A stretch of 64,000 nt of DNA from Scenedesmus sp. ARA3. Lineage: Eukaryota; Chlorophyta; Chlorophyceae; Sphaeropleales; Scenedesmaceae. Location: positions 312,603 through 376,602 of the forward strand of contig RWJK01001313.1 in assembly GCA_004335835.1 (NCBI GenBank), read 5' to 3'. The notes under the pieces are model-generated. The model was not told the origin of the DNA and searched no databases. It saw only the letters and a list, made by a program, of their open reading frames with translations. The position numbers and the translations under genes are program-made. How positions within the stretch are numbered: the first letter of the stretch is position 1; each line of letters starts with the position of its first letter. This document shows positions 19,040 through 30,432 of this stretch, piece after piece.

Positions 19040-21496
19040 TCAGCGCCGCCTGAACAAGAACACGTTGCCAGAACTCCCACGTCCAACACGGTAAGCACCA
19101 TCCAAATAACTCGTTCGCCACAGCGCTGCGGGCCGGCCCTGCTGCTGCTTGCTGCCGCTCCCTGGTAAGCGTGTGCGCACCTGCAGGCAGCAAATCACAG
19201 AATTCGGGCTGATCCACACCACATAAAGCATGTTGAATTGCATTACGTCAGCTCACTTGTAAAGCAGTAGTCTATACAGGTATCACCGCAGCCTATCGCA
19301 AGCGCACAACCCAGTGGCCCAGCCGCCTACCTCTGGCAACTGCCGAGGCAGCTTCACCAGCCAACCAGTGAACTGCACACCAAACTCGTCAAACACCACC
19401 TGCAGGGCAAGCCCAGGCAGCAGTAGCAGCAGCAGCAGAGGCAGCAGCAGCGACGTGTGGTGAGGATCCACCAAAGCAACACTGCAGAGCTGTTGCGAGA
19501 GCTGGAACACAGTGTAGGCTGCTAGCTGGCCGGGGACTGCCGCTGTTCCATCAAGGAGGGGCTCTGCAGCCCTTCAAACTCGTCAAACACCACCTGCAGG
19601 GCCAGACCAGGCAGCAGCAGCAGCAGAGGCAGCAGCAGCAGCGGCGGCGGCGGCGTGTGGTGAGGATAAAACAAAGCAACACTGCAGAGCTGTTGCAAGC
19701 TGCTCGCCGACTGGCACCTGCCGCGGTACATTTGAGATATCAAGAAGGAGCTCTGCACCTGCAAGAACAGGCACCTGAATGTGTGGCGGATGTTGCCTGG
19801 TGCACCTGATAAACAGTAGCACTGAGCAGCATTTCGGAGCCACAGCACTAAAACCTTAGCCCAAGTACCTGCAGAAGCAACGCAGCCAGCCGCATCCATT
19901 GCTGCGCAGGCGCTTTCCACAAGTCACGGCTGCCTCTGCAGGAGGTGATGATCATCTGCCTGCTGCCAGTTCAGCAGCAACTGCCAATTGGACAACTAGT
20001 GCTCAGGCTGAACAGCTGTGCAGTGGGACTGTTGATTTCACACGTAGCTCTACACGAGGCTGGGGGGCCTCAACAGCACCGAGTCGTGTAGAGTTCGTAG
20101 ATTTAGTAACCCTTATATTGAACCCAGCCCTCACCAGCACCGTGTCACTCGGCTGCTGCTGGCCTGCAGGCAGCCAGCTGCCGCGTATGGCCACGCGCCA
20201 GCTGCCAAAGGGGCCCAGCGCAAACTCCGCCTGGTTGGTGCTGCGCACGCAGCCTACGGCAACAATTGCACAGCACACACAGCGCGCAGCGCACGCACGT
20301 GCGCACATTTACATGCTAAAACACTCTGAAAACTCCATGTTTACGCATGTGGTTGTCATCATGATGTGACCAACCAAGCCACAGGAGAGCTGCACCGTTT
20401 GAACACTGTTTGAACACAATTCAGAGATTCGAAGTTTGCCTGTGGTAGACTTGGGCCTCACCTGGGTGCACTTCATCTACGTACAGGCTCTGCACGATGT
20501 CTGTGAGGCCAAAGCCTGGCAGCCGGCCTGCTAGCTGCATCAGGCCCTGCGCAAACCCTGTCCGTGTGACGACCTGCGTGTTGTAAACGCAACGGAGCAG
20601 CAGAGCAGCACAGCAACAGACGAGGGAGATGAGACCGCGCCGTTGCCCACATAGCCAGCGCTGCAAGTGGATGTATTGCAGCAAAGGCATGGTGCTGCAA
20701 AGGCAGTACACACAAATTTCTGGAAGCTGTTGCAAGCTGCCTGGTATTTGACACTGCTTCTTGCGGGGTGGCAGGCGCTTGTATCTGTGCAGCAACTCCA
20801 AGGTGAAGGCGCTGCGGCGCATTGCAACCAGAGCCGAACCTGTACATGTGGCATTGATGCCTGCATGCAGCAACATAGATCCATGTGACATCAAGCTGTT
20901 GGTTCAGCCACTTTAAACCTCCTCACCGTGCCATTGTTGGCATAAACCAGCTCCCAGTCACCCAAAAGCTCTGCTACTGGATTCAGGCCATCCCCCCAAC
21001 TGCTGCTGGTCTCATTTTTGCTGCCCCTGCTTTCCTGGAAAGGGTCCGGCGTAGGGTTCTGCAGCTCTAGCCGTTCTATAACTTGCAGTATCTGGCGCTT
21101 GGCCTGCACAGCAGCACAGCATCAGCAGCAATATGCGATTCGTACAGCAGCATATGCTAGCCAGCCCGGCTGGTCCTGCTGCTGACTACACGTGCTGCAC
21201 GGCATACACTTGAAAATCAAAATGCCTCTACTGGACATAATAAGAGGCTGTTCGTGGAGGTAGCTGCACCACTGCTTGCCCACCTCAACATTCCCAGGCA
21301 GCACAGCAGACATGCCCTGCAGGGACTTCAGCTGAAGTTCAAGCTGCTGAGTGGACGCCAATTCGGTTTCTGCAGATAAGCTACGTGTCAGTGTCCGCGG
21401 TCGCTGTAGTGATCGTGTTTGGCGTACTCGAGGAGCTCCGTAGCTGCAGCTGCCGAGGGATGCCGGTGCAGCATGGGCATGGCAGAGATTCGACAT
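19040..21496 (-). CDS. Plastid lipid-associated protein (PAP/fibrillin family), 276 aa
   Basis: Exons on the minus strand are 21496-21284, 21103-20927, 20573-20462, 20253-20135, 19399-19331 and 19180-19040 (831 nt, all phases consistent). The first 45 or so residues are Ser/Arg-rich and suit a plastid transit peptide. The fibrillin pattern follows: ERLELQNPTPDPF, then LLGDWELVYANNGTVVTRT, then AEFALGPFGSWRVAIRGSW, then VVFDEF, and the C-terminal WRTSYLDGAYRVGRGSSGNV. Fibrillins bind lipids in plastoglobules, thylakoids or stroma. The subgroup with the NNGTVVTRT motif and the C-terminal RVGRG block is met. Which of the plant paralogue classes it matches is not settled. Exon 5 has a tandem duplicate in the intron just upstream. 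Confidence 0.88.
19383..19697 (-). repeat. Tandem duplication of fibrillin exon 5 junction
   Basis: Segment 19383-19505 is repeated at about 19575-19697. Both copies carry acceptor CTGCAG|GTGGTGTTTGACGA and an upstream GTGGTGAGGAT...CAAAGCAACACTGC stretch. Only the gene-proximal copy (19399-19331) continues into a good exon with a GTAGGC donor. The other (19592 downwards) diverges after GAGTTTG. Confidence 0.9.
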
Positions 21497-22959
21497 ACTA
21501 GATTGGTGTATCTTCAGGTTTGGTGCATGCTGCAGGACCCGATTGAGGCCATGCGACGCGCAGGTGTGGTTGATAAACGCTGGACATGTACTGCCAGGTT
21601 AGTAGTCACTGCCATGTCATACAGCACTGATAGCAATTCAAAATGCCGCCTCTATATGGTGGTGTAACCCTTCAAGTCTTGTGTCTTCTTCCTATTCAGA
21701 GGCACCAGCAAGGCATGCGCATCAAAACGCATGTAAACGGCATAAGCATGCGCAGATCTCTAGAGTTGCTGTGCCAGGCCATGTCAAACTGTTCATGGGT
21801 AGGGTTGCCAGGTGTAGTGTTCACCTTGATGTGCAGTGCACGCAGGTTTTAGCACCTAGTGTCACCTAGTTCAGAGCCTTGAGCCGCAATGCAAAACCAT
21901 CGTTACCATGTACTCAACCTGGAACGGTTCCGTCAATTGCTGGCTACATACATACCAGCCCTGCCAGGCACGCAGCCAACCGTTTGGGTAACCCCCACCT
22001 GCTGCCTGGTGAAGGCGGTGAGGGGGTCTGGGTGGTCTACCCCTCACCAATAGAGAGGCAATAAAAGTCGTAGTTTCCGCTCCGTTACGGGGCGCGGTTG
22101 CCGATGCCGATAAGGTATGGCTTACAAGAAGACTATTATTATTATTATTAACCTGGAACGGTTCATGATCTGTGTGTTACACGACGGGAACACAGCCAGG
22201 TTCCAACCAGTCGTAAGAGTTTCATGCACAATGGCGGTGGTTCAAAGCAAGCTTGTGCAGGTGAACCATGCACCCACTTGTCATGAATTGTGTCCGCCTG
22301 AGAGTCCACCAACACTGAAACGTTGGTTGTGACAGCCCTGTTACTCTTTCAGATACGGCAGCGGACCCTGCAACTGACCAACGGTGTGCACAATGTGCGT
22401 ACCAAGCAGCAACACAGCCACAACCTCCTGTGCATTTCAATGACACCGCCATACTGGCACGACCGAAAACACCTGTTACTAACTTAGTATTTAGTAAATG
22501 AGGGACGCATTGACGTGATGTATTCCATACGCAGTATGTTACTGCAACAGCAATCTGCATCCAGCTGGAACTGTCGCACAGTAAGATGCCCGCCATTGTA
22601 AAAATAATCGCGTTGCCCGTCCAGAAATACAGGCATGCAGGGACAAGGACGTCCCATACAAGAACCACACAGCACAGCACTGCACCATCAACAGACCAGC
22701 AACAGACTGGTACGCAGGCATTGAACACGCACAAAACATGTTGCATGAGGACCACCTTGAAGATGCAAGTTGCATCGAGACCCTCGCAGGGCGCAAAATC
22801 ATATGCACGATGCCCCTGTGTGTAAAACCTTGCCTGACACTGCAGGCAAGCTAGTGCTTGTTTCGACTTGTTGATCTCGTCACCCTGAAGCCCGTCATAT
22901 CAACACTGTCGCCGTCCGATATTCAAACCTGAGCAGCACCAACAGCAGCATCCTTGCTT
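21497..22959. other. Intergenic region between fibrillin and ACR3
   Basis: No exon is recognised. The stretch lies between two minus-strand genes and holds the short retroposon-like insertion at 21931-22149. Confidence 0.6.
21931..22149 (+). mobile_element. Retroposon-like insertion with (ATT)n tail and 15-bp TSD
   Basis: The direct repeat AACCTGGAACGGTTC occurs at 21916-21930 and again at 22150-22164. Between the copies are 219 bases ending in five ATT units (ACTATTATTATTATTATT). Identical flanking repeats plus a simple-sequence 3' tail are the signature of target-primed reverse transcription. The piece has no coding frame, so it is either a 5'-truncated LINE end or a SINE. Just before the tail it reads GCCGATAAGGTATGGCTTAC. 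Family identity is unknown. Confidence 0.8.
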
Positions 22960-25900
22960 TTAAAGTCCTGACGTTCCTGCAGGCACGGTCGTCTTTTGCA
23001 CGCTGTGTGCTGCCCTGTGCCCTGCCTTGAAAACCCTAGGCTTCAACCACAGCGCCACATACACCAGGCCCAGCAGCACAGGCACCTCAATGAGGGGCCC
23101 GACTGTTGCAGCAAGCGCCTCCTGGCTGTTGATGCCAAAGACGCCGACTGCAACAGCAATCGCCAGCTCAAAGTTGTTGCTGGCGGCAGTGAAGGCCTGC
23201 AGAAGGCAGCAGGCATCCACACAGTCAGGTCACTGGCCGCGTGGAGCAGCACAACGATCCTGCAGGGTGCCGAAGACTTGACCATCTGCTTCGTACGTCT
23301 GTGCATGCACTTGAACAACAGAACAGGAGACACGCTAGCTTCTGTGCCTCATGCTGACTCAGCAGTTCCGTGCTGAAAATGACAAATTCATACGGCTCCG
23401 TGAATCCAAAATCAAGGTAACGTCATAATTACGCAACTTCAAGCATAGCTGGACCAGAAGACTTGCAATCTGTGTGCACATCAGCTGTCCAAGCAGCGCA
23501 CTGCCACAACCAGCTCGGCTGTGGCTTTTGCGCTTGCTGCGGAAGGGCGTGCTGCGCATTGAGACAGTTGTCTTGCTGTTTTGCTGCAGCGCCAACTGCC
23601 ACCCACCTGAGTCACCGCTGACTCGTAGCTCATCTTGCACCAGTGTGACAGTGTGAATGAAGCAAAGAACATCACCATGAAGTAGACCAGCATTGGCACT
23701 GCCACGCGTGCCACGTTGCCAATCTGGCTGATAATGTCTTGGGAGGCAAACATGACGACAATGGTGTAGAGCAGGCCTAGTAGAGCACACGGGCCAAACC
23801 ACGGCATGAAGCGCTTGTCAAGCCATTCCCGGGATTTGATAGCGATGAGGCCGTAGCGCAGCAGCACACCTGCGCAAGCAAACGAGAGGCACCAAGTCAC
23901 ACACGTAATACCGGGAGTGTGTGGAGTCCTCTAATGCATACACGCGCAGCAACGTGCAGCGCTCGTTGCTGTGCGATAAGCAGCCAGTAAATAAAGCTTA
24001 GATCGGCGGCACACCTGCATTTCCAATTGACAGCTGCAGCAAGCTTGTGGCACATTACACGCTTCTTCAGAGTGTGCTGCACCACGCTGTTAGGGGCACC
24101 GCTGCAAGGCGCGGATTCATAACGCTTTTTAGAATAAAACACTGATCATCACAGTGGTGATGCACTCAGTGACACATGCAGCACAACCTGCATCGGCAAT
24201 GCAACTACGTTACCGCAATGCAGCTGTTTTGGCGAGTCATGTAGGCAGGAAACCCACCAGCTACAAGGGGAATGCCCAGGAAGAGCAGCACACTCTTAGC
24301 CACTGGCCAGAAGCCAACGTGCACTGCAGCACTGCCTGAAACAACCTGCGACGTGCAACAAACAGGCAGCAGAACATACCGTGTTGCGTTGCACCACACC
24401 CGCAAAATGAGTCTGGAATATGCTACAGCGTCTGAGGCTATGCGTGCTGATGTTGCTGCCTCATGGGAAGTTCTGCAAGAGCCAACAGGAAGCATGGTAA
24501 AGCAGTGCAGCGCAACTGTATGCATGCATGCGTTTTTTGTGCTGAGGTTGTAATGCAGCCAGCCATAACAACGGGAACGAAAGGTGCACAAAAGAGTATG
24601 CATTGCGCTGTTGCATGCTGTCTTTCCTGAAAAGCAGAGCTGCATAATGACAGGAGCTGTTACTGGCCGGGCTGCTGACAGTCCTGCTGCTGCACTGCTG
24701 CTGTGGTTCGAGAACGTGTGCAACGCATGGTACACAAACAACCCATTTGCAACACGTGCAACAGCCTGCCGCAGCCAAGCAAGCACCCAGCGGGGCACAC
24801 CTGTAGGTAGAACAGCGAGAGCGGCGCATACAGCACGATCTGCAGCACACTGTTAAATGCCACCATCACTGCGCACAACTCAGCGCTGCCGCGCGCCAGC
24901 TCATTCCAGATGAGCACCATGGCGATGCACCTGCAGCAGCAGCAGCAGCAGCAGCAGCGCAGCCATGCAGTATGGTGATTTACTGCCAGCGTATAGATCA
25001 ATAAATGTAATTGCCAGCAGCAGCTGATGATATGGCATCACACTGGCACTCATGACACTCAATCCACTGACCCACGTACATTGACAGGACAGGCTCCACC
25101 GGCAGCAAAACGAGCTGCGTTTATATTTAAAACTCGCCGCGACTTTCCACTTCACGCAGCAGTGCCCGTACCACGGCTATCATGGTCAGGCATACTTAGG
25201 GCAAATGCTGCTTCTCCTTATGAACTGTGGTACATGTATGCCAGCTTGGCTGAGCGGCGCGACGCTGCTGCTAGCGCTGACACACAGCACGGTGCACTGC
25301 ACGGCAGAGCAGTGGCTGCTCAACAATGCATGCTGATTGACTACTGTAAAATGAAGAAAATTGTAGAGATGAATTGCATGAAAGACTCCTGGCTCACCTG
25401 GCGAGTCCCACCATGATCACACCATTTCTGAAGCCAGGGAGATCAGGCAGGCAGGCCCAGGCAAGGCCAGTCATCAGTGCCGGACCAAGCACCCAGTTCA
25501 GCGTGAACGAGAGCCCAAACTGCTTCAGGGCGCCCTTGCTAGTGAGAAGGCTGCCGAGAAGTTCATAACGAACTTTGGTGAGAACTGGCCACATCATCAT
25601 CCACAGGCCCAGGGCAATGGGAAGGGACACATTGCCGATGTGCAGCACAGCCAGCGCACCACGCACCTGCAGCGCAGGAGCAGCAGCCGATGGCATTGAT
25701 GCTATGGCTTGATGGGTGTCATGATGACGATCATGAGCGCAGGAGCAGCAGACGCATGTGCTGTTTTCCGCCTTTCAAGATTTCCTGATCTTTGCAGATA
25801 CACTGCCATACACAAGGGCTTGCTGCACGTGTCGTAAACCGTTTGCTTTTTAAAACTTGAGTAGAAGAGAGGAGGGGCCGAGGTGCTGCCAGTAGTCGCA

Positions 25901-26264
25901 GCATCTCTCAGGCAGCAGCGCTGCCATCATCACACTCTACTGCTGCCTGGGTCGCTGGCAACAACGTGCTTGTTTACACAACGCCTCTGCTAACCACCAC
26001 AGACCATCCCAACGACCGCAGGACCTGCTGCATGTCAAAAATAACATGTTAATGCATGATAAATCTCACCTGTGGTGCCAGCGATCCCAGCAGCACACCC
26101 ACCACCATGGCTGCAACAATCCACACCGGCAGCAGCCTATCGAGCCAGCTCAAGCCGGACATGACACCCCTGCCGGCAGCAGCACCAGCAGCAGCTGCTA
26201 CCGGCGCAGCCCCAGGTGCAGCGTCCGCTCCCTTGTCAGCACAGCAGCTGCCGCCTCCATTCAT
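22960..26264 (-). CDS. ACR3: ACR3-family arsenite efflux transporter, 393 aa
   Basis: Minus-strand exons are 26264-26070, 25666-25398, 24930-24801, 24345-24258, 23869-23607 and 23196-22960 (1,182 nt, in frame). ACR3 proteins are ten-helix carriers of the bile/arsenite/riboflavin transporter superfamily that export As(III), and in some cases Sb(III), using the proton gradient. The order of landmarks is [20 protein letters not shown] in helix 1, then [20 protein letters not shown], then [17 protein letters not shown], then FLGIPLVAG, and [20 protein letters not shown]. The conserved Cys of helix 4 is C156 and the conserved Glu of helix 9 is E325. A hydrophilic Gly/Ala/Cys-rich tail of about 35 residues precedes helix 1. 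Length is typical for the family. Whether it acts at the plasma membrane or the vacuole cannot be read from the sequence. Confidence 0.95.
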
Positions 26265-26974
26265 GAGGAAGGGCTGCAGATTGAAAGAAATAGTCAGTGG
26301 AAGGTTGGTAGTGCGGACCGAAGGTGGCCAGATTGAGCACTAGTTGGCAGGACTGAAGGTATGCTGGCAGCTGAGAGCAAGGTGCTCAGAGGATGGGCTA
26401 GTGAGAGCAGCATCTGCTTCCCGACCGCATCAGTATGCAACGCTGCAGCCCCCAAGCACGTGACAGGGTGCCATAGCACGTCTCATGGGGGCCAACGCTG
26501 CACAGCATGAGGAAGCTCATAAGGGACAGCCAGCGCCGCTACTTTTGGACAAAGCGCTGCTCAGAGATGAAGCAGTGTTGCGGAATAAGCTGTGCGAGCC
26601 ACGCACCTCGTCACATGTTTTGGCATCTGACATGGCACAGGCACTGCCAGGGGCATCCCTGCGATCAGGCCAGAGATACCAGTGCAGCAGAAGCATGCAA
26701 AGGCCTTTCATGGGTCTGGTTGCCTTGGGTGCAGTGATACGTCATGGAAAGGGTGTAGAAGTGCTGTAGGTGCGGCCAGCCTGATAATAGAACTGTCGAC
26801 TATGTGCATCAGGGCAGCATTGACGGTGATATACGTCTGGCAAAATGGGCAAGGATGGCTGGCACAGGGCACATACACATGTGACTCCTTCCAAAGAAGG
26901 TTGCAGTCATGTGCTTGCTTTCAAGATGGTGATTGTGAGTTGCCGGCAACTGTACTACTGTCCTGGTGTCTCAC
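26265..26974. other. Region upstream of ACR3, no resolved gene
   Basis: Presumed ACR3 promoter and 3' part of the next minus-strand gene. Short open stretches exist on the minus strand (for example near 26776-26700, with CAG acceptor context), but I could not join them in frame to the cysteine-rich exons at 26975-27866. Confidence 0.35.
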
Positions 26975-27866
26975 CTGCAGCAGTTGGAGCTCTTGCAGAT
27001 GACATTGCCAGCACCATCCACCACCTCATAGTAGAAGCCGGGCACACAGTGCTCCTGCAAAATTGTGAAACATTGACGTTCCTTGTGGTTCGAAGTCATG
27101 ACAACTGTAATCAACAGTCACGCTGTCAGGCACCAGCCCCCAGCCACAGCTGGTTACAGCAGTAATGTAACATGGGCTACTATTGCTGGTTGCCACCTAG
27201 CAGGCGATGACATGATCACTTTTATGAAGCAGGNNNNNNNNNNNNNNNNNNNNNNNNNNNNNNNNNNNNNNNNNNNNNNNNNNNNNNNNNNNNNNNNNNN
27301 NNNNNNNNNNNNNNNNNNNNNNNNNNNNNNNNNNNNNNNNNNNNNNNNNNNNNNNNNNNNNNNNNNNNNNNNNNNNNNNNNNNNNNNNNNNNNNNNNNNN
27401 NNNNNNNNNNNNNNNNNNNNNNNNNNNNNNNNNCGTTGGCTCCTGACTGGGGTTCCCACTCCTCGTTGAGTGGAGCATGTAATGTAATGTAATGTAATGT
27501 AATGTAACAGCATCACACCAAGCTGCCCCTGCACGCCAGGCTGGGCTGCAGCAGCTGCTGCACAGTCGAACTAGAATCATGCATGTGTTCTTCAGTCGTC
27601 TTTTGCAACCTCATGCAGGCGAAAATGCTATCTGAGTTGATGACAAGGCGGGAGCTTCTGGAGGTGGCAAGATTCCCTCCCTGATGGGCATGTATGCCAC
27701 GCACGTCTGAGCACACCTTGGGCACGACGCAGCTCAGCTTCTGCTGCTCTGGCTCCCACGATGCTGCCACGCTGATGCCCCCGTTGATCCGGCATGTCAG
27801 CCCAGCTGAGCCTGGCGAGCAACATGAGCCGCACGACACGACCAAACCCTCCTCAGCCTGCTGGTT
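26975..27866 (-). CDS. Candidate cysteine-rich gene interrupted by the assembly gap
   Basis: Two exon-like pieces are seen on the minus strand. 27866-27717 encodes 50 residues including SCGSCCSPGSAGLTC and ends at a GTGTGC donor. 27054-26975 follows a TTTTGCAG acceptor, encodes EHCVPGFYYEVVDGAGNVIC and then SSNCC, and ends at GTGAGA in phase 2. The N gap at 27234-27433 lies between them, so the joining exon may be missing. Start and end are not found. The D-x-x-G-x-V-I pattern with Cys clusters is faintly like phospholipid scramblases, but too weak to name it. Confidence 0.35.
27234..27433. other. Assembly gap, 200 N
   Basis: Exactly 200 unknown bases, probably a placeholder of arbitrary length. 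It interrupts a likely minus-strand gene and abuts simple-sequence DNA. Confidence 1.
27478..27507 (+). repeat. (TGTAA)6 pentamer array
   Basis: Six exact TGTAA units start 45 bases after the N gap. TGTAA is also the chlorophyte polyadenylation element, so a transcript crossing on the plus strand would meet six signals in a row. It may instead be the tail of a retroelement hidden in the gap. Confidence 0.97.
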
Positions 27867-28174
27867 CTGCATGTTGTAGGTAACGATGTAATAAAAAGCA
27901 GCACATCAACGCTGCTGTGGGAGCTTACACGCGTTCAGATCCGGGCTTGCGCGATGCGTAATAAGTAACAGTAGCACTGTAACAGCTACATCATAAAGCA
28001 ACATCCTGGAGGGTCCAGCAGCATTCGCTGCACTGCCAGCAACCATACGCATGTCTTGTATAATTTTGAAGATATTCCAGCAGGGAAAGGAAACACATGT
28101 TGTGCGTATCAGCTGCCTGATCCTTGTTCCTCCAGTCTTGGCCTAGCTGACAGCGTGTGCATGGAGGTTTGATC
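27867..28174. other. Short region before the TGD5-like gene
   Basis: Holds the presumed promoter of the plus-strand TGD5-like gene and perhaps the 5' exon of the minus-strand cysteine-rich gene. No confident exon. Confidence 0.4.
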
Positions 28175-28885
28175 ATGGGTGGAAAGCCGTTCGTTGGGCC
28201 TGGAGTAGGGTTTGGTGAGCACGAAGCAACCTGACCAGCAGCAGCAGCAGCATGTGGACAGCGGCAGATGTACAGCAGCTAATGTACAGCAGCAGGTGTA
28301 GCAGCAGCAGGCACGTGAACGAATTTCCAGGTAGTGCTGGACCACAGTGACGCTTACACCGCTTTGTATGTCACTGCAGGATTTGGAACAGGCTGCGGCT
28401 TTGGAGTGGGCTGGGGATTTGGGGGTAAGCAGCTTGCACAGTGATGGTGCGCTGCGGATGTTTGTGTGTGCTTCCCAAAGCATTGCATTGAACAACTGCC
28501 CTCTTCAACCAACGAATAGTCAGCAACGCCTAGCTTGATGGCGCTGCTGATGTGCATGTTGTGCGTGTTTCAATTTGCCTACCTGTCCTGCAGGTGGCAG
28601 CATAGGCTTTGCAGGAATGGGTGCAGGTGGGTCGACGGCATACAACAGCAGTGGCAGGGCACAGGCGCAGCATAGGGCATGGCCGTACCGGGCATGGCAG
28701 TACCAGGCATGGCAGCGCTTGGGGTGCATGATGCATGCCTCAGACAGGCACCCATAGCATCACTGCAGCCCGCTGTTGCACTACTGTAGCTTGTGGGAAC
28801 GTTAGAGCAAGCAACAGCTGCATTGGCAGACCAAACCTTCCACGTGACCATGGCTGCCATCGGCACCAGCAACGCACAGCAACAC

Positions 28886-28916
<31 letters not shown>

Positions 28917-29479
28917 GGCAGCAGCCAAGAACGCAGCAACAGGATAGACCCAGTAAGCTGGAGCCAACAGCAGCAGCAATACACTGTGCCTGGGGACACA
29001 GGCAGATACCCAATAGCAAGCCCTTGTGCGCAAAAACAACTTTCATGCAGCTGTGGTAGGCTCAAGGAATGCTGGTGCCTTTTGTGTCCTGCAAGCTCCT
29101 TGCGGCTGCTAGACGCCACTAAAATGACTCACAACTTTTCTGCTTCAGCATGTGCCGGATGCTGCGGCTGTTGCTTTCGTCAGTCACGTGCTGCTGCGTT
29201 GTAAGCCTAAATGCGCCCAACGCGTTTATGAATGTTGCTGTACCAACGCTTTTGATGCTTCGTACGTGGTACGTGCCGCATGTTACAAACTGCAATGCAG
29301 GGGGCGGCTGTGGCGTGGGTTTTGGCCTAGGCTGGGGCTACGGCGCGGCCTGGGGCAGCAAGTACATCATCATAGAGCCGGAATTTGAATCCGGCAAAAA
29401 GGCGGGAGGGCCGCGCTGGCTGGCGCAGCTGCAGCAGCAGCTGCGAATTCAAAAGTTTGAAAAGTCGCACCAGCAGTGA
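28175..29479 (+). CDS. Small glycine-rich protein, TGD5-like, 98 aa
   Basis: Exons are 28175-28214, 28380-28424, 28594-28626 and 29301-29479 (297 nt). All three introns are phase 1 and split a glycine codon (G|GN). The product starts MGGKPFVGPGVGFG, continues GTGCGFGVGWGFGG, has a second block GGGCGVGFGLGWGYGAAWGS, and ends in a basic, Gln-rich tail. Paired GCGxGxGxGWGxG blocks are the hallmark of the small glycine-rich plant protein TGD5 and close relatives. TGD5 works with the TGD1-4 complex in moving lipid precursors from the ER to the plastid. The glycine-zipper-like segments probably insert in a membrane. The family match is from memory of the motif, so the exact paralogue is uncertain. 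Confidence 0.72.
28675..28722 (+). repeat. 15-bp minisatellite in TGD5-like intron 3
   Basis: Three near-identical units of GGGCATGGCCGTACC lie in the intron after the 33-nt exon 3. Confidence 0.85.
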
Positions 29480-30432
29480 GGGGGTGGCGCGCCCAATGCC
29501 TGGGTGGTAAGGCAGCAGGGGTTGGGCCCTTGGTGTGGTGGGTGTAGCTTAATGGCTACGGTGACTATGTCTGGCATTGCTGGCACTGTATTGGCTGCTC
29601 GCACATGCTACTAGCATAGCATGATGAAGTAGTTTCATGTGAGTGTCCAGATATTCACACAGTGAGCAGCACTAGTTGGCTTGACGTGGAGTTACTGGTG
29701 CACATCCATTAGGCATGAGGCCGTTATGTGCGCCTGCATGTGGGGAACGACTCTGCAATTCTTTTCTCACTGGTCGCTGCCGCTCATTTTAGGCATGCCC
29801 TCAAGGCAGCGCTTTTTGGAGACTTGGTATGGCACTGAGAGCTTGTCGGAAATGTTTGAGTTGCCAGGACATGTTTGAAATGAATCACGTAGTGGTACTC
29901 TGTGGTCTCATCACCTCAAGAAGATGCGGCGGTGCCTTGCTCCAACAATGGTTGTCAGGATGCACTGCTGCTCAGCAAAGCTGAGCAGCAGCAACAGCAG
30001 AGCAGAGCAGACTTCGGAGCATTTATAACGGAAGTCCTGTGCCGCTCATTCATCGTGTTAAACGCCGGTGTGAGGCGGATATTGTTCGTGATTCCACCGG
30101 TCACTGGGTGTCAGCAGGCACCGACGACAACGGGATTACTCCCCGTCATTGACTCCTCTCAGCAGGCCTCAAGATACGGACGAACACGGGTAAACAATTA
30201 ATTTTGTGTTTGTGCTGTTGGTGTCTTCGGGTTTTGAAACCAACCTGAGACTCTGTCTGCGGCAAGTCAGTGACAACGACACGTGCCGCATCACCATTTC
30301 TGGTTGACCTCACCAGATGTAGAGCATGGACACCAGTAGCATCATGATCGCATCACAATCTTAGCTTCAATTTTCCGCATATTCTGCCTGCCCAACCTCG
30401 CCGGACTGTCCTGAAGTGGCCAACTTGCTAGG
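29480..30432. other. Intergenic region, no gene seen
   Basis: Separates two plus-strand genes. I see no exon, RNA gene or clear repeat. The 5' UTR of the next gene presumably lies at its right end. Confidence 0.5.

Noticed and set aside
27083..27534. Open frames spanning the N gap
   Set aside because: They are open only because N codons are not stops.
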